Below are positions 33,225-46,856 of a DNA stretch of 64,000 bases, piece by piece. The stretch's first letter is position 1. Every line of letters starts with the position of its first letter. The position numbers and the translations under genes are program-made. A model generated the notes under the pieces. The model had not been told where the DNA came from, did not search any database, and worked only from the letters and a program-made list of their open reading frames with translations. This DNA comes from Gentiana macrophylla (taxonomy: Eukaryota > Streptophyta > Magnoliopsida > Gentianales > Gentianaceae), in the NCBI GenBank assembly GCA_026214975.1, contig CM047814.1, forward strand, positions 18,375,541 through 18,439,540, given 5' to 3'.

Positions 33225-33624
33225 TCGTAGACGTGTTGCTAGACACTATCCATGATCGTTAGGTATGGAGGGCATTTTCGTAATTGCACTTTGTGCTTAT
33301 GGCCAACACATTCGGAAGCTTACTGGGTCACACACATAAGAACATCTAGCCAGATTAAAATGTGGTTATAGTGATAACCAAATAAGGAAAGTTTATCTCG
33401 ACTATAAAGTGTTATACTGATAAATTAATATGGTAGTATTTATTTATTATGAATAAATTAAATATAAGATATTAATTATGTTGATTAATTAAATATACAT
33501 ATAATGTATATATATGTGGCGCATGTGAGTGTATATTGATACACATGTATTTAACAAATTAATTAATCATAGCATTATAATAATTAATCGTAGACAAATT
33601 AATTAATCATAGCATTATATCAAT
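33219..33624 (+). repeat. CoF 5' LTR fragment (middle portion only)
   Basis: 'gtcgtagacgtgttgctagac...' to 'cattataataattaat' matches 39085-39470 of the 3' LTR (and copies at 45760-46040 and, reversed, 43500-43720). The first about 860 bp of the LTR are missing because of the junction with GyE. After 33624 the match fades. Confidence 0.8.
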
Positions 33625-35860
33625 TATATCACGAGTTAAATTTTAATTTGTCTTTTTCATAAGATATTATAGTATAAATTAGTTGTTGTAGATATAATTG
33701 ATTATATGGACCCCGATTGATCATGAACTCGACCAGTAGGATAGATGTGTGTGATTTGTTTTCTGTTGGTTTTTCAAAATTGTCCTAGACCGTTATGAAG
33801 AACATGACCTAGTTTACTATCTGCATTTATCACATTCCCGTTAGCTCCCCCAGTGTGCGGCGGGTGTATAAATTTATTAGATATATTTTATGTAACAAGA
33901 ATGGAGCAGAAGACGGAGACCAAGAAAGACGAATAAAAGATCCCATTGGAGATGGCGCATTAAAAATCCTATTGGCGGTTGCAACTACCCTTAAATTGTG
34001 ACCCGTGGTTTTGTCAGTTTGTATTCGAAACCGCACTTAGGAAAAGCTCATGATCATACCGGTTACTTTATGCATTTATTTATTTTGTGCTTGTATATAT
34101 TTTATAAGATACGATAGATGCATGACAAGGCACGATCTACATGAATGTGTAGGATGTATGTCTATAGAGATAGATAAATTTGATGAGACCAACTAATAAA
34201 TTAATTAAATACTCTCACCTCAAAAATTAAGTCGGAATTATCTCCCAATATTATAATGACGGTGAAGAGCTCTTGTTCTGATCAAATCCATCAGCCACAG
34301 CTGGGGGTTGCCCTACCTTGGGTATATCGTTATTATTGAGATATGAACGTAAGTGATCTCGCGAATATTGGGTTATGACTTGACTAAGATTTATCCGACC
34401 ATCAGCCACAACAGGGGTCGGGTAATTTTTAGAGACAAGGGTTGGCCACCACATTGTGATGTGTATTGTCAAAGAGTTGACTGGTCAACAACCAAGAGTC
34501 ACATAGTGATGTGATTGGTGAGGTGTCACCTACTCATCGAATTATTTCGGTTCACCATCCACAGCAGGGAATCGACGTAACTAGGTGGGATCTTGGCCAC
34601 TAAGGAATTTTTGGAAAATTCTTGAAAGTCAATTGGGAGAAGTTGACTAGTGGGAGCAAAATCATAAACCATAAGACCATTTTTGATTTTGCATTATAAA
34701 CAACGACACTCTTTTATTTTTATTTTATGTTGTAGTTTTTAGCAAACTTTCATACTTATATTTTTATTCTCGATTAGTAAAACTAAATTATGACTGTTAT
34801 CTTTTGAGAAACGTTCTCAAGTATGGTCAAGTAATTTTAATCCTTTTAAAATAAGCAATGACACGAGCAACCTCGTTATAGTAGTTAGAGACAAGGAGAC
34901 TACATATTTGATGGAGTGCTCCAAGACTTTAATTATTAATGAAAACGGGACCTTATGATATGATTAAATCACTTGAAATAAGTTTCAACGAATTAATCAT
35001 GTATTGGATATGATCCAGTATGATCATTCTGTCATACAATGACAATTAATTCAAACGTTGGATAAGAATGACCACATCGAATTTTGGAGAAGTTGTTTTC
35101 AAAATTGTAAGATTTAAGTATCGGCTTATTTCTTTAATCGTTGTTTGAAGGTTAATTAAATAGTTCATGTTTTGAATATAATTCAAAAGGCTAAATAAAC
35201 TATCTAATAAACATTGGATTTTCTTTATGAAAGGAAATTGAAGACATAGCTCTTGTGATTTTTCTTAAGTCTTATAAAGACTAATTAAGAAGTATTTACA
35301 AGTACTTAAGGGATTAAAAGGAAAGTTAGGGCATGTGTTTAAATTAAGAGATCTTATCGAAGTCTCTATTTTAGGCAAGAGTGTTGAGATAAATCTATCT
35401 AAGTTTAAGTCAACTCTTAGATATATATAATATCTTACGAGTATGATTAAATTAGAAGGATTAAAAACAAAATACGCTAAGATACGAAAGTGGAGCAAAC
35501 GTTGCAATATTTGCGGTATTGTATTCTGAATCTAATAAACTGATTAAGGAACTAAATAAATGTTATTGTGTTCTTGTTCTTATGAAGAACATGAGTTCGG
35601 TTGTTTGTTAGGACTTAGTAGACATATTCAATTGTAAGGAATAAATGTTACTCCGATAAAGTTGAACGGTCACTGAATCTAACATGCTAGATTACGATCG
35701 CTATATAGTCGATATAGGTGATGAAATCTCAACCAAATGATTGAATGGTTGTTATCCTTGATATTTGTGGTTGTTCTAGATGTAGACTCTCTGGAAGAGA
35801 AACGTGAAATCAAATATCATTCTGATGATGTCTGAACCATGTGATTATGAATCATCTGGG
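33625..35860 (+). other. CoF leader and gag region, heavily decayed
   Basis: No domain is recognisable. Two 'atcagccaca(g/a)c(t)ggg' repeats lie near 34288 and 34391, with a third 'caccatccacagcaggga' at 34551. The position between LTR and integrase suggests leader and gag, but no motif confirms this. (AT)-rich, many stops. Confidence 0.3.
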
Positions 35861-36400
35861 TAATACGTATCTTATCTGAAGATGACTAAAATACCCTTTT
35901 CTGAAAAGGTTAGAAAATCTAGAACATTGTTTAAAGCCTAAACATACCGATGTTTGTTGGCTTATGACAATTAATGCCATAAATAATTTTTTATTAGTCT
36001 CTGTGACTATTTTTAGAAATAGTTGAATGTTCTTAGTGAAGTACAACAATTCGGAAAGCCCGAATAGTTCGAGCTAGTACGAATATGAGATTGATGAACT
36101 ACTTAGGAATTAATCTTCAATTGGATTGAAGCAATTAATACCAAAAAGGGTGTTTGAAGTTGTGCGAAAGTGGAATCGATTCTCCTTGAAGGATACCATT
36201 TTTAGGATACGCAGTTAGATTTTGTTTCTAAAATAGAAATAGCACTTTATACGATAAAGATGCGAAGTAAGCCATACAGAGTATCCCTTACCTGTTTTGG
36301 GATAGTGCCTTATCTAAAACATATACTTAACCGAGTTCCAAAGAATAAACTCAATAAAGGTTGAATGAATTCCATATCAGATATGGATGACGATGACATG
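35861..36400 (+). pseudogene. CoF integrase remnant (copia)
   Basis: A 'GKMTK.PF'-like stretch and a 'H-T-D-V-C-G'-like stretch sit near 35880-35965 (nucleotides ...gatgactaaaatacccttttctg... and ...cataccgatgtttgttggc), and a 'LNRVPKNK'-like stretch near 36325. They appear in the order expected for copia integrase. Decay is strong; identification rests on order and on the clearer RT and RNase H downstream. Confidence 0.5.
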
Positions 36401-37119
36401 AAATCCATCTTAACCGATGATTTAGGGTTGTTGTGCTTCTAGCAAACAGGCATTGTCTGATAGGCTTGGAGCCTGTGATGACATGTGCAACTTTGTAGAA
36501 TATCTTGGCGAGTACGCTAGATATCATTTACTTACCTGCGGAGCAAAATGTTTGTCTTCAAACATGTTGTCTTCTATAGGAAGTGTATATTCCATAAGAA
36601 ACAATGGGAGTAAATTGAAATCTCAAAAGAGTTTGAGAATCACAAAGAGATATTCAACCAATTGAACATGAGCAGGCGCCACATAGCGATGAGGTATAAT
36701 ACTCTATTCAGTGCACACAAGTACTTTGTAAGTCTGCAGATGACCACACGCCTGAAAAGGCTACTGGTATGTTCATCTTGAAGTATGAAGATCTCACGAC
36801 TTATGTAGGAATGCTTGAAAGGCAAGATTAAGAGATATGACTAGGAGCCATAGTGTCTGAAGCACATTCCATGTGTGACAACCGGGTTATAAACCTAGTA
36901 TGTCTTACCTGAAGGGAATGTCCCTAAATGGTGTAGCAGGTCTTTGTTACCAGTTAATGCTAAGTTGATGGCTGAAGGCTACGGGGTGTAAACCTTGATA
37001 TTACTTTCTTATTGTTAGCTATGCTTAAGTCTATTCAGATAGTGCTTCTTATAGCTACATATCATGGCTATATGATAGTGTTGAAAACGTTGGGCCAATG
37101 GCTTCATGTTCATAGACGA

Positions 37120-37920
37120 TAACGTGATATGTAAGCTTATGAGATCCATTTATGGTCTCAAACAAGTTCCCTTATATAAATTCCTTGCATAGATAAATCA
37201 AAAGAGTTTGATTTCATCAAGAGGAAAGATATGCCTTATGCGCAGAAGGGTTAGTGGGAGTGTCATAGTTCTCGAGCAAGGTATTGGATATCCTTCTCAA
37301 AATCAACACCACATGTCACGGTCAATTAATGTTTGGTAGTTCAAGGTCATTATGAAAGTTCTTGGAATGGTAGTTCTTATTTTGGAAATAAAATCTATAG
37401 TGATAGATTTAGAAGCTGCTTAATTATCACAGTTCACCCTTATAGATGGGATGCTAAAAGAGTTTAGTATAGATCATAGCAGGATATACCGCTAGCCGGT
37501 ATTCTCGGGATCTATCTATGATAGGACGTCAGTCCTCAAGAACAAGGTGAAAGATGATACTTATTAAAGGTTCCATTTGCTTCTACAATAGGGTCCATCA
37601 TAAGTGTTGTGAGTTAAACCGGATGTTCATACTTCATGAAGAGTTATGAGTAAGTATGAAAGTGATTCTGGTATATGTCGAGAATATCCTTAAATGTGTT
37701 AAGGATGTGTTCCTAGTTTATTGAAACTTGGAATCAAATAAACGTAGATATGCAGATGTATACCCTAAGTCTTATGAAGATAGTGGGAGATACAGTCTGG
37801 GTTTGCAGTCACCTTGATTAAGTGATACAGTGAGCTGGAAATGTTCTTAGCTAGAGATCAATGTGGATTCTACAACTGGGCCAAAACACATTATTTTCCT
37901 TAGAGGCACAGCGGGAACAG
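37120..37920 (+). pseudogene. CoF reverse transcriptase and RNase H remnants
   Basis: Frames show C-KLMRSIYGLKQVP (37130-37165), ILEIKS-type YILGIK words (37380-37400), NILKCVKDVFLVY (37683-37720) and, with stops, an S-W-K-S block (37830-37850). This is the SIYGLKQA / YLRRTKDMFLVYGG / SWKSSKQ order of Angela-like copia elements. No open frame remains over 70 residues. Confidence 0.7.
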
Positions 37921-38206
37921 TACATGGATCTATGAGGTTCATTCCTGAACCTTGTACGGTTCTTCCATCTTTACTATATAGCTGATATAGTAGTGGATTC
38001 ATTGCTTGAAGCAAGGACCAAGGTCTCGTTAGAGATTCATGTATGTGTTGAGACGGTTCCTTTTAACTTGATCATTTGGAGCATTATATGAAGATAGTCT
38101 GAGTCCTCACGGATAGTGATCCGTTCACGCTTAAGGTTGGTTGCGAGTATTGCATGAGATTATTGTGTTACAACTTGGTCTTGTGTGTACGAGTAATTGG
38201 CTTTAG

Positions 38207-38220
38207 GCCAAGTGGGAGAT
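38207..38220 (+). other. CoF polypurine tract
   Basis: GCCAAGTGGGAGAT immediately before TGTTG of the 3' LTR, the classic copia AAGTGGGAGAT-TGTTGG junction. Confidence 0.9.
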
Positions 38221-40152
38221 TGTTGAAATAGTGTCCTAAACCCAATCGGGTTGGATCAGATCCGACCGGGTCGGATCATTTCTACTATTTCTTTATGCTT
38301 ATACATATGATAAATGGCTTTTATGATATTATATATTCTGTTTATCTATATGAACCAATTTGTGATGGTATATATGATAACGTCCCTAGTGTCAAACTGT
38401 GAAAGAGAAATCATAATGGTGATTATGGTTGATAAGATTTCGACTCACTTTAAAGGTTTGATACTTAAATGTCTCTAGTCGTATGTGCTATTAAATGGGA
38501 CATTAATAGTAAGATTAGACTAGCATGTATTAGATGTCTTCTGTCTTTTGAAGATAGGGATAGATCTCGTTTATCGAAGTGTGGAGACACTTGGACTGTA
38601 CGTGGATGTGCATTAAAGAATGCGTACGTTAGACTGACCCACTTACTTTATTAAGTGCCGCACTATATGGCGCTTGTAATTATCCTAAGACAGGGTCTTC
38701 ATGACATCACGGTGTGGATTGTCATACTTTGACACAATTGAGATTTCCCCTAGCCATGGGACGATCATGCGGTAGTGATTGAGTGTGATACTGAAGCGTG
38801 CGTAGGATTCATGTTGCTCGTCCGGAAATCGTGTATCCTATGATTAGGAGTAAATATCTGAAAGGGCCTTCTTATAAGGAATGTCTTATTCTCGTGAGTC
38901 TTTGCAAAGCGGAAGTAATATGTTACTTCAAGATAATAGGATATCCAGATTATAAGATACGGTCGTTGATGTTAAACACTCGACGTACGACAGTATGAAT
39001 ATTGTAACAACGATAGGATTTTATTTACACGGTAACCATTTCACGTGAAAGGTAATAGTCATTGCATTTGACTCTTCCGATGATTGGGAGTCGTGGACGT
39101 GTTGCTAGACGCTATCCATGATCGTTAGGTATGAAGGGCATTTTCGTAATTGCACTTTGTGCCTACGGCCAACACTTTCGGAAGCCTATCGGGTCACACA
39201 CATAAGAACATCTAGCCGGATTAAAATGCGGTTATAGTGATAACCAAATAAGGAAATTTTATCTCGACTATAAAGTGTTATAGTGATAAATTAATATGGT
39301 GGTAATTGTTTATTATGAATAAATTAAATACAAGATATTAATTATGTTAATTCATTAAATATACATATAATGTATATGTTTGAGGCGCATGTGTGTATAT
39401 TGATACACATGTATTTTGCTAATTAACTAATCATAACATTATATTAATTAAGAATATTCCGGATGCCAAAATATTGGCATATGGAGTTGAGTTAAGTGAA
39501 TTAAGTTACACTTGGATTGTGCAATTTAATTAATGGTTTTACCATTTATTAATATTAGATATTAATAGATTTGTATAAATTGATATATGGTAATAAGATA
39601 AAGATAATCAATATTAGATGTTGACAATATCTTGGAAATATTTAATATGAGATATTAAATTAAATGAGGTAAATCATTCAAATATATTTTCCTTATTTTA
39701 TCAGGAAAATGTTTTCTTTTGCCCTAATCTACTAGGAAGCTTCTCTCAATCAGATTGAGACTACTAGGGGCGCAGACACCACTATAAATATGTGGTGGGT
39801 GTCAAGCTCTTTTGCATCATCACAATTAGAAGAGTTCTAATTTATTAGAAAATAGAGAGCTTCCTAAGAGATTTTTGAGAGAGAGAAAATGTCGGTCTAG
39901 CAACCGAATTTTTCTGGTAGCAATCCATGATGGGATTCCGGCGGGCTGTTCGTGTGGATCAACGATAGAGGCCGAACACTTGGGCGGCTTCGTGTAGAAA
40001 CTACAACCATAGACAAAGCGTCGATCCAATTGGATCAACCAAGGTATTCTCTTGTCTACTTCTTTTATGCGTGTTGCTTAAATGAAGTCGATCTTGGGAT
40101 AATAGGAAATAAATTTTAAATTCCGCTGCGTTCCCGCGTAGATTTCCTAACA
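38221..40152 (+). repeat. CoF 3' LTR (1932 bp, Angela-like)
   Basis: Ends TGTTGAAATAG and TTTCCTAACA. It has the palindrome ATCCGACCGGGTCGGAT at 38260-38276, TATA-like ACTATAAATATG at 39782-39793 and a 'gtgtcaagctctttt' start region after it. The 5 bases after it are TTACC (40153-40157) in CCCTACC array 3; the left duplicate is lost. Size and ends agree with Angela/BARE-type LTRs. Confidence 0.85.
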
Positions 40153-40336
40153 TTACCATGCCACCCAACCTACCTTTCCACCCTCCTACCTAACCCTATC
40201 ACACCCTACCATATCTCATCCCACCCTACCCACCACCCAATCTTACCTTACCCTACCCACTACCCCATCCTGCCCTACTTTACCATATCCTACCTTATCT
40301 CACCCCACTCTACCCTACCCACCCCATCTTACCTTA
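40153..40336. repeat. CCCTACC array 3, between two LTRs
   Basis: 184 bp of C-rich words (ACCCTACC, CTACCCACC, TTACCTTACC), bounded exactly by LTR ends on both sides. CCTTA at 40332-40336 is the target duplicate of the next LTR. Confidence 0.9.
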
Positions 40337-40973
40337 TGTTGGAATAGTGTCCTAAACCCAATCGGGTTGGACCGGATCCGACCAGGTCGGATCATTTCTC
40401 TACTATTCCTTTATGTTTATACATATATTAAATGGATTTTATGTTGTCATACATATGTTCTTTTAAAGAACCAATTATGAATTGTTATATGATAACGTCC
40501 TTAGTATTAAACTATGATAGAGAAACCATGATAGCGATTATGGTTGATGAGATCTCTAATCACTTTAATAAGTTTGATACTTAAATATCTCTAGGCTGAT
40601 GTACTATTAAACAGGACATCGATAGTACAAACAGACTAGCACGTATTAGATGTCTTATGTCTTTAAGGGCATGGATAGGTCTCGTCTATCAAAGTGTAGA
40701 GACACTTGGACCAGACGTGGATGTGTATTAGAGAATGCGCGACGTTAGATCGACCCACTTATACGGTTAAGTGTCACACTATGTGGCGCTTGTGTAATTA
40801 TCCTTAGGATCGAGTCTACATGGCATCACGGTGTGGATTGCCATGCTTTGACACTATTGAGGTTTCCCCAGCCACGGGGCGATCATGCGGTAGTGATTGG
40901 GTGTGATATTGAAGCATGCGGAGTATACATGTTTGGTCGTCTGGAAATTGCGTACCCTATCAGTAGGGTGAAT

Positions 40974-42751
40974 TGTTGGATGTAATATCACCGGACGGAT
41001 CTAGATCCGCCCGATTACGCAGCGGAATAACAAGGATCACGATCAATATAACATTAAAGCACATATTTTAAGATCTACCTAAAAGAAGGTTAGATCTACT
41101 TACCAATCAAAAGATAAGCCGAGATCCAAAGAATAAGCCGAGATCTGAGAATCGAGAAGCCATAGTCTTCCGATGTGTATCTCCAAGCAACAACCGGTGA
41201 AAGCCGATTCTTGATGCTTGACCTCCTTGATATGCTACCCAGAAAATCCCGAAGATTATCCCAACTCAAACCCTAAGCTTAGGCCGAATTCCTTAGCTTA
41301 TTTTGTGTGTATATATGCGCATTATGTTGATTGAAAAGGCTTAGGAGAACTCTTTTTATATAGGAGAGAAATCCTTGTCCCCCAAGGATTTAATAATTAA
41401 TACAAAATCAATTATAATAATCATTTTCCATAAAAGATACTCCTAGAATAATCTAGGATAAATCTAGAATATTTAAGGATCAATCTAATATATTTTCCTT
41501 AATTAATTATTTAAAAAATAAACAATTAATCACATGTCTTATAATTATCAAAAAAACTAATTCCTTAATAATCACCAAGACACAAAACACGCCCCCAATA
41601 CTAGAAAATTAGGGTTCACACGAAACACTCAATTATGTGGGCCGAGTCCACCAAAAATGTCTTTTCCATGTATTTAATTATTTAGCCCACTAAATAATTA
41701 TTCGCACATCAATTAAATAGTCCAACTACTTAATTATTATTGAGGCCCAACGTCAAGAAACATATGCATGTTAGGAGCCACATCAGGGGCCAGGGACCTA
41801 TAACCAGTAGCTACAATAAATTAAATAAAATTATTCATCGAACAGAACAATTCTTATTCAATCTATTAATTCCGGGATTATGCCACCATAAACCCGAAAC
41901 TGAACTCTATCGATTATAGATATATACTTACACTCTAATCATTGAGTAAAAGCGTCCATTGATATAATCATTACATACGGATAAATCCTCCATAGACTGT
42001 TCGTTTTGATTCGGGATATTTCCATAAACCCTTCTCAAAACATCTTATCCTTATTTACCATTAACCCCCTAGTGATCAATTAGTTCATAACTAATATAAT
42101 ATGAACTGGGGCCATCAATCAGTTTCTAGGATCAACAAATAAGGGAACCGTCTGTCTACTTCCCGCGGGAAGGAATGGATTTCATATCTGTGAAGTCACA
42201 GACTACTCACTCATTCCAGAATAGAGCCAACGAGAAGTGTTCAGATCACATGTATCCAAGTGATCCTTAACTAACACATCAAACCCTACTTTGAACCAAG
42301 CGATGGCGTGATCACATCAAGATTGAGATTAATCCATATATGATCATCTTGTGATTCGATAAGATTTTCGATCACGGAATTATATCAAGAATTCAAATCA
42401 TATCGGTCCAAATTCTATATGATAGACATCATATATAAATTCCCCACTGGTATTCTATATCGACGGTCCGGATAAGACGGTCACACCGTTAAGTGTTCTG
42501 GGCGCATTATTGGTATATTAATCATGAGACCCATACTCTGATTAAATTCGCCACGGACTAACTAGTTTTAAGCATATCATCACTAACTCCATCCTCGTGT
42601 GTATGCCATACACTGAGTTATGTGATTATATACCGATATACTTAGGGTTTTAGCAGTGTATTAATATAAGCATAAATGCAAATATTAAGATGAATTATAA
42701 ATCCTGTCAAAAACAATTACAGAAATTGTTTTTCGGGCACTACACCTAACA
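40974..42751 (-). repeat. Solo LTR of family G (1778 bp)
   Basis: Plus-strand ends TGTTGGATG and CACCTAACA; target duplication TGAAT at 40969-40973 and 42752-42756, perfect. A minus-strand TATA-like CTATATAAAAAG lies at about 41351-41362, suggesting minus orientation with LTR start TGTTAGGTGTAGTGCCCG. Carries the palindrome CGGATCTAGATCCG at 40996-41009. No coding sequence. A diverged relative is at 21160-21983. Confidence 0.88.
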
Positions 42752-42760
42752 TGAATATCC

Positions 42761-45530
42761 TGTTAGGAAATCACTAGTTTAACGCAGCGGAATTTAAAAT
42801 TTGATTTCCTTTTCTAGATCATTCTTCGTTTAATGCAATATACACGTTAAGTAGTTTGACGGTTATACCTCAGATGATCTATAAGATCGTCGCTTTGACC
42901 GCCAACGGAGAGTAGTTCAATGCACAAGCCGCCCCGCGCGTCCGGCCTCTATCGCTAATCCACACGAACCCCTTGCCGGAATCCTCCTTGGATTGCTATC
43001 GGAAAAACTCCGTCGCTAGATCGGACATTTTCTTCCCTCACAAACTCACTATGGATTGCTCTCTATTTTACACAAGAACTATGAGCTCTTGCAATTGTAA
43101 TGTACAAAAGAGCTTGACACCCACCTCCTACTTATAGTGGTTGGGGCGCCCCATATGGTGTTGAGGAGAAGAAAACATTTTCCCAATAAAATAAAGAAAA
43201 TATTCTAGATTGATTTATCTCTTTAATTATAATTTATTTTGCCAATATCTCATATTGATTATAATTATCTTATTACCATAAATCTATTTTTCCAAAATCA
43301 AGTTATATCTTATATTAATATTATTGCAATCTTATTAATTAAAGTGCACAATTCAAGTGTATCTTATACACTCAATTGTGGCGCCCATATGCCAATTAAT
43401 TGGCTTCGGAATATTCTTTAATTAATATAATTTGTATATAATTAATATCTTGTATTTTATTTATTCATAATAAATAAATACCACCATATTAATTTACCAC
43501 TATAACCCTTATAGTCTAGAGATAAACTTTCCTTATTTGGTTATCAACTATAACCGCATTTTAATCCGACTCAATGTTCATATGTGTGTGACCCGATAGG
43601 CTTCCGAATATGTTGGCCGTAGACACAAAGTGCAATTTACTAAAATGCCCTTCATACCTAACGATCACGGGATAGCGTCTAGCAACACACCGTGACCCCC
43701 AATCATCGGAAGAGTCAAAAGCAATGACTACTACATTTCATGTGAAGCAGTTACCGTGTAACTTACAATCCTATCGTTGAAATAATATCCATACGATCGT
43801 ATCTCGAGTGTCAATACATTAACGATCGTATCTTATAATCTGGATATCACACTCTCTCGGAATAACACATTTACTCCCACTTTGCAAAGATACTCGAGAG
43901 CTAGACATTCCTTATAAGAAGGCCATTTCGGATATTCGATCCCAATCATAGGATACGCGATTCCCGGACGACCAATCATGTATACTCCGCATGCTTCAAT
44001 ATCATACCCAATCACTACCGCATGATCGCCCCGTGGTTAGGAGAAATCTCAATAGTGTCAAAGTATGACAATCCACACCGTGATGCCATGAAGAAAACAT
44101 TTTCCCATATGGTGTTGAGGAGAAGAAAACATTTTCCCAATAAAATAAAGAAAATATTCTAGATTGATTTATCTCTTTAATTATAATTTATTTTGCCAAT
44201 ATCTCATATTGATTATAATTATCTTATTACCATAAATCTATTTTTCCAAAATCAAGTTATATCTTATATTAATATTATTGCAATCTTATTAATTAAAGTG
44301 CACAATTCAAGTGTATCTTATACACTCAATTGTGGCGCCCATATGCCAATTAATTGGCTTCGGAATATTCTTTAATTAATATAATTTGTATATAATTAAT
44401 ATCTTGTATTTTATTTATTCATAATAAATAAATACCACCATATTAATTTACCACTATAACCCTTATAGTCTAGAGATAAACTTTCCTTATTTGGTTATCA
44501 ACTATAACCGCATTTTAATCCGACTCAATGTTCATATGTGTGTGACCCGATAGGCTTCCGAATATGTTGGCCGTAGACACAAAGTGCAATTTACTAAAAT
44601 GCCCTTCATACCTAACGATCACGGGATAGCGTCCAGCAACACACCGTGACCCCAATCATCGGAAGAGTCAAAAGCAATGACTACTACATTTCATGTGAAG
44701 CGATTATCGTGTAACTTACAATCCTATCGTTGAAATAATATCCATACGATCGTATCTCGAGTGTCAATACATTAACGATCGTATCTTATAATCTGGATAT
44801 CACACTCTCGGAATAACACATTTACTCCCACTTTGCAAAGATACTCGAGAGCTAGACATTCCTTATATAAGAAGGCCATTTTGGATATTCGATCCCAATC
44901 ATAGGATACGCGATTCCCGGACGACCAATCATGTATACTCCGTGATGCTTCAATATCATACCCAATCACTACCGCATGATCGCCCGTGGTTGGAGAAATC
45001 TCAATAGTGTCAAAGTATGACAATCCACACCGTGATGCCATGAAGACTCGGTCAAAAGGATAATTACACAACCGCCACATAGTGTGACACTTAATGTAAG
45101 TGGGGTCGGTTTAACGACGCATTCTCTAATACACGCCCACGCGTCACGGTCCAAGTGTCCCTACACTTCGATAGATGAGATCTATCCCTATCTTCTAAAA
45201 GATAGAAGACATCCAATACGTCTTAATCTGATTATACTATCAATGTCCCATTTGATAATATGTAAGACTAGAGACATTTAAGTACCAACCTTGTTATAGT
45301 GATTAGAGATCTCATCAACCATAATCACTATCATGGTTTCTCAATCACTGATTGATACTAGGGACGTTACTATATATATACAACAAATAATATGAAGACA
45401 AACAATATATAATGACATAAGTGCTTTTATTAATCATAATAAAGTTATTACATGAACTAAATAGACTGTAAATGACCCGACCCAGTCGGATCCGGTCCAA
45501 CCCGATTGGGTTTAGGACACCTTTCCAACA
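42761..45530 (-). repeat. Inverted solo LTR F3 of the CoF family with internal duplication
   Basis: Plus-strand ends TGTTAGGAAATC and CTTTCCAACA, the reverse of the F2 LTR. Target duplication TATCC at 42756-42760 and 45531-45535, perfect. It is 2770 bp rather than about 1.8-1.9 kb because 43150-44103 is repeated as 44104-45057. Confidence 0.92.
43150..45057. repeat. Tandem duplication, two 954-bp units
   Basis: 43150-44103 and 44104-45057 are near-identical; the differences include AGCAGTTACC/AGCGATTATC, one CT in CTCTCTCGG, and TTATA/TTATATA. The joint reads 'gccatgaagaaaacattttccc' where 'gaaga' is shared by both ends. The duplicated 60-residue frames at 43239 and 44193 are copies of non-coding LTR. 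Confidence 0.92.
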
Positions 45531-46145
45531 TATCCGAAAGGGCCTTCTTATAAGGAATGTCTTACTCTCGTGAATCTTTGCAAAGTGGAAGTAAATGAGT
45601 TACTTCGAGAAAGCATGATATCCAGATTATAAGATACGGTCATTGATGTTTTGACACTCGACTAACGACCGTATGGATATTATTACAGGGATAGGATTGT
45701 AAGTTACACGGTAACTGTTTCACATGAAAGGTAGTAGTCATTGCATTTGACTCTTCCGATGATTGGGGGTCACGGTGTGTTGCTAAACGTTATCCCGTGA
45801 TCGTTAGGCATAAAGGGCATTTTCGTAATTTGCACTTTGTGTCTACGGTCAACATATTCGGAAGCCTATCGGGTCACACACATATGAACATCTAGCCGGA
45901 TTAAAATGTGGTTATAGTTGATAACCAAATAAGGAAAGAATTTATCTCATACTATAAAGGTTATATTGGTAAATTAATATGGTGATATTTATTTATTATG
46001 AATAAATATAATACAAGATATTAATTATGTTGATTAATTAAATATATGTATTTTGATACATATGGGGCGCATATAATAGTGTATTAAAATACACTTGTAT
46101 TGTGCAATTTAATTAATAGTATTACTAAATATTAATATAAGATAT

Positions 46146-46214
<69 letters not shown>
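46146..46214. repeat. (TA)n microsatellite in F2
   Basis: About 69 bp of pure TA inside the F2 LTR, absent from the CoF 3' LTR and F3. Confidence 0.95.
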
Positions 46215-46216
<2 letters not shown>

Positions 46217-46856
46217 TCAAATTTGTGTGTTTGACACACGTGAATACAAGTTGACCATGTTTGAATATTTGGATATTAATAGATTTATATGTGATATATA
46301 CACATGTGTAAATTGATTTATGGTAATAAGATAAATATAGTCAATATAAGATATTGAAAATATATTGGAATATTTATTATAAGATATTGAATATTAATGA
46401 GATAAATCAATCAAATATATTTTCCTTATTTTACTAGTAAAATGTTTTCTTCCTCTCCACTCTATTAGATAGCGCCACATACACTATAAATGTAGTGTGG
46501 GTGTCAAGCTCTTTTGTACAACACAAATCCAAAAGTAATAGTTAGCTTTCAAAAAAAGAAGAGAAACTTAGAGAGAGTTTTGAGAGAGAGAAAATGTCGG
46601 TCTAATGGCTGGGTTTTCTAATTGCAATCCAATGGTGGATTCGGCGGGTTGTTCGTGTGGACTAGCGGTAGAGGCCGAACACTTGGGCGGTTCCGTGCAT
46701 CGCTACTCTCCCAGACGGTCAAAGTGTCGATCTTTTAGATCAAGCAAGGTAACACCGTCTACTAGATTATTTGTTTATTGCTTAAACGAAGTCGATCTTG
46801 GGTCGATAGGAAATAAATTTTAAATTCCGCTCCGTTCCTGCGTAGATTTCCTAACA

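Larger units (their letters stand above)
40337..46856 (+). mobile_element. Solo LTR of the CoF family (F2), carrying two nested insertions
   Basis: Starts TGTTGGAATAGTG, ends CGTAGATTTCCTAACA. Target duplication CCTTA (40332-40336 and 46857-46861) is perfect. Own sequence: 40337-40968 plus TGAATATCC, then 45536-46856, about 1.96 kb. The gap is filled by solo LTR G (40974-42751) and inverted LTR F3 (42761-45530). TATA region 46490-46500; a (TA)n run of about 70 bp at 46146-46214. Confidence 0.9.

Noticed and set aside
38469..38998. Two 61-66 residue plus-strand ORFs
   Set aside because: They lie inside the CoF 3' LTR and have disrupted equivalents in the F2 and F3 copies.
43239..44375. Two identical 60-residue ORFs
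   Set aside because: They are the two units of the 954-bp LTR duplication; identity comes from the duplication, not from coding constraint.
43150..45057. CRISPR-like or regulatory direct repeats
   Set aside because: Units of 954 bp in a plant LTR; a simple tandem duplication explains them.
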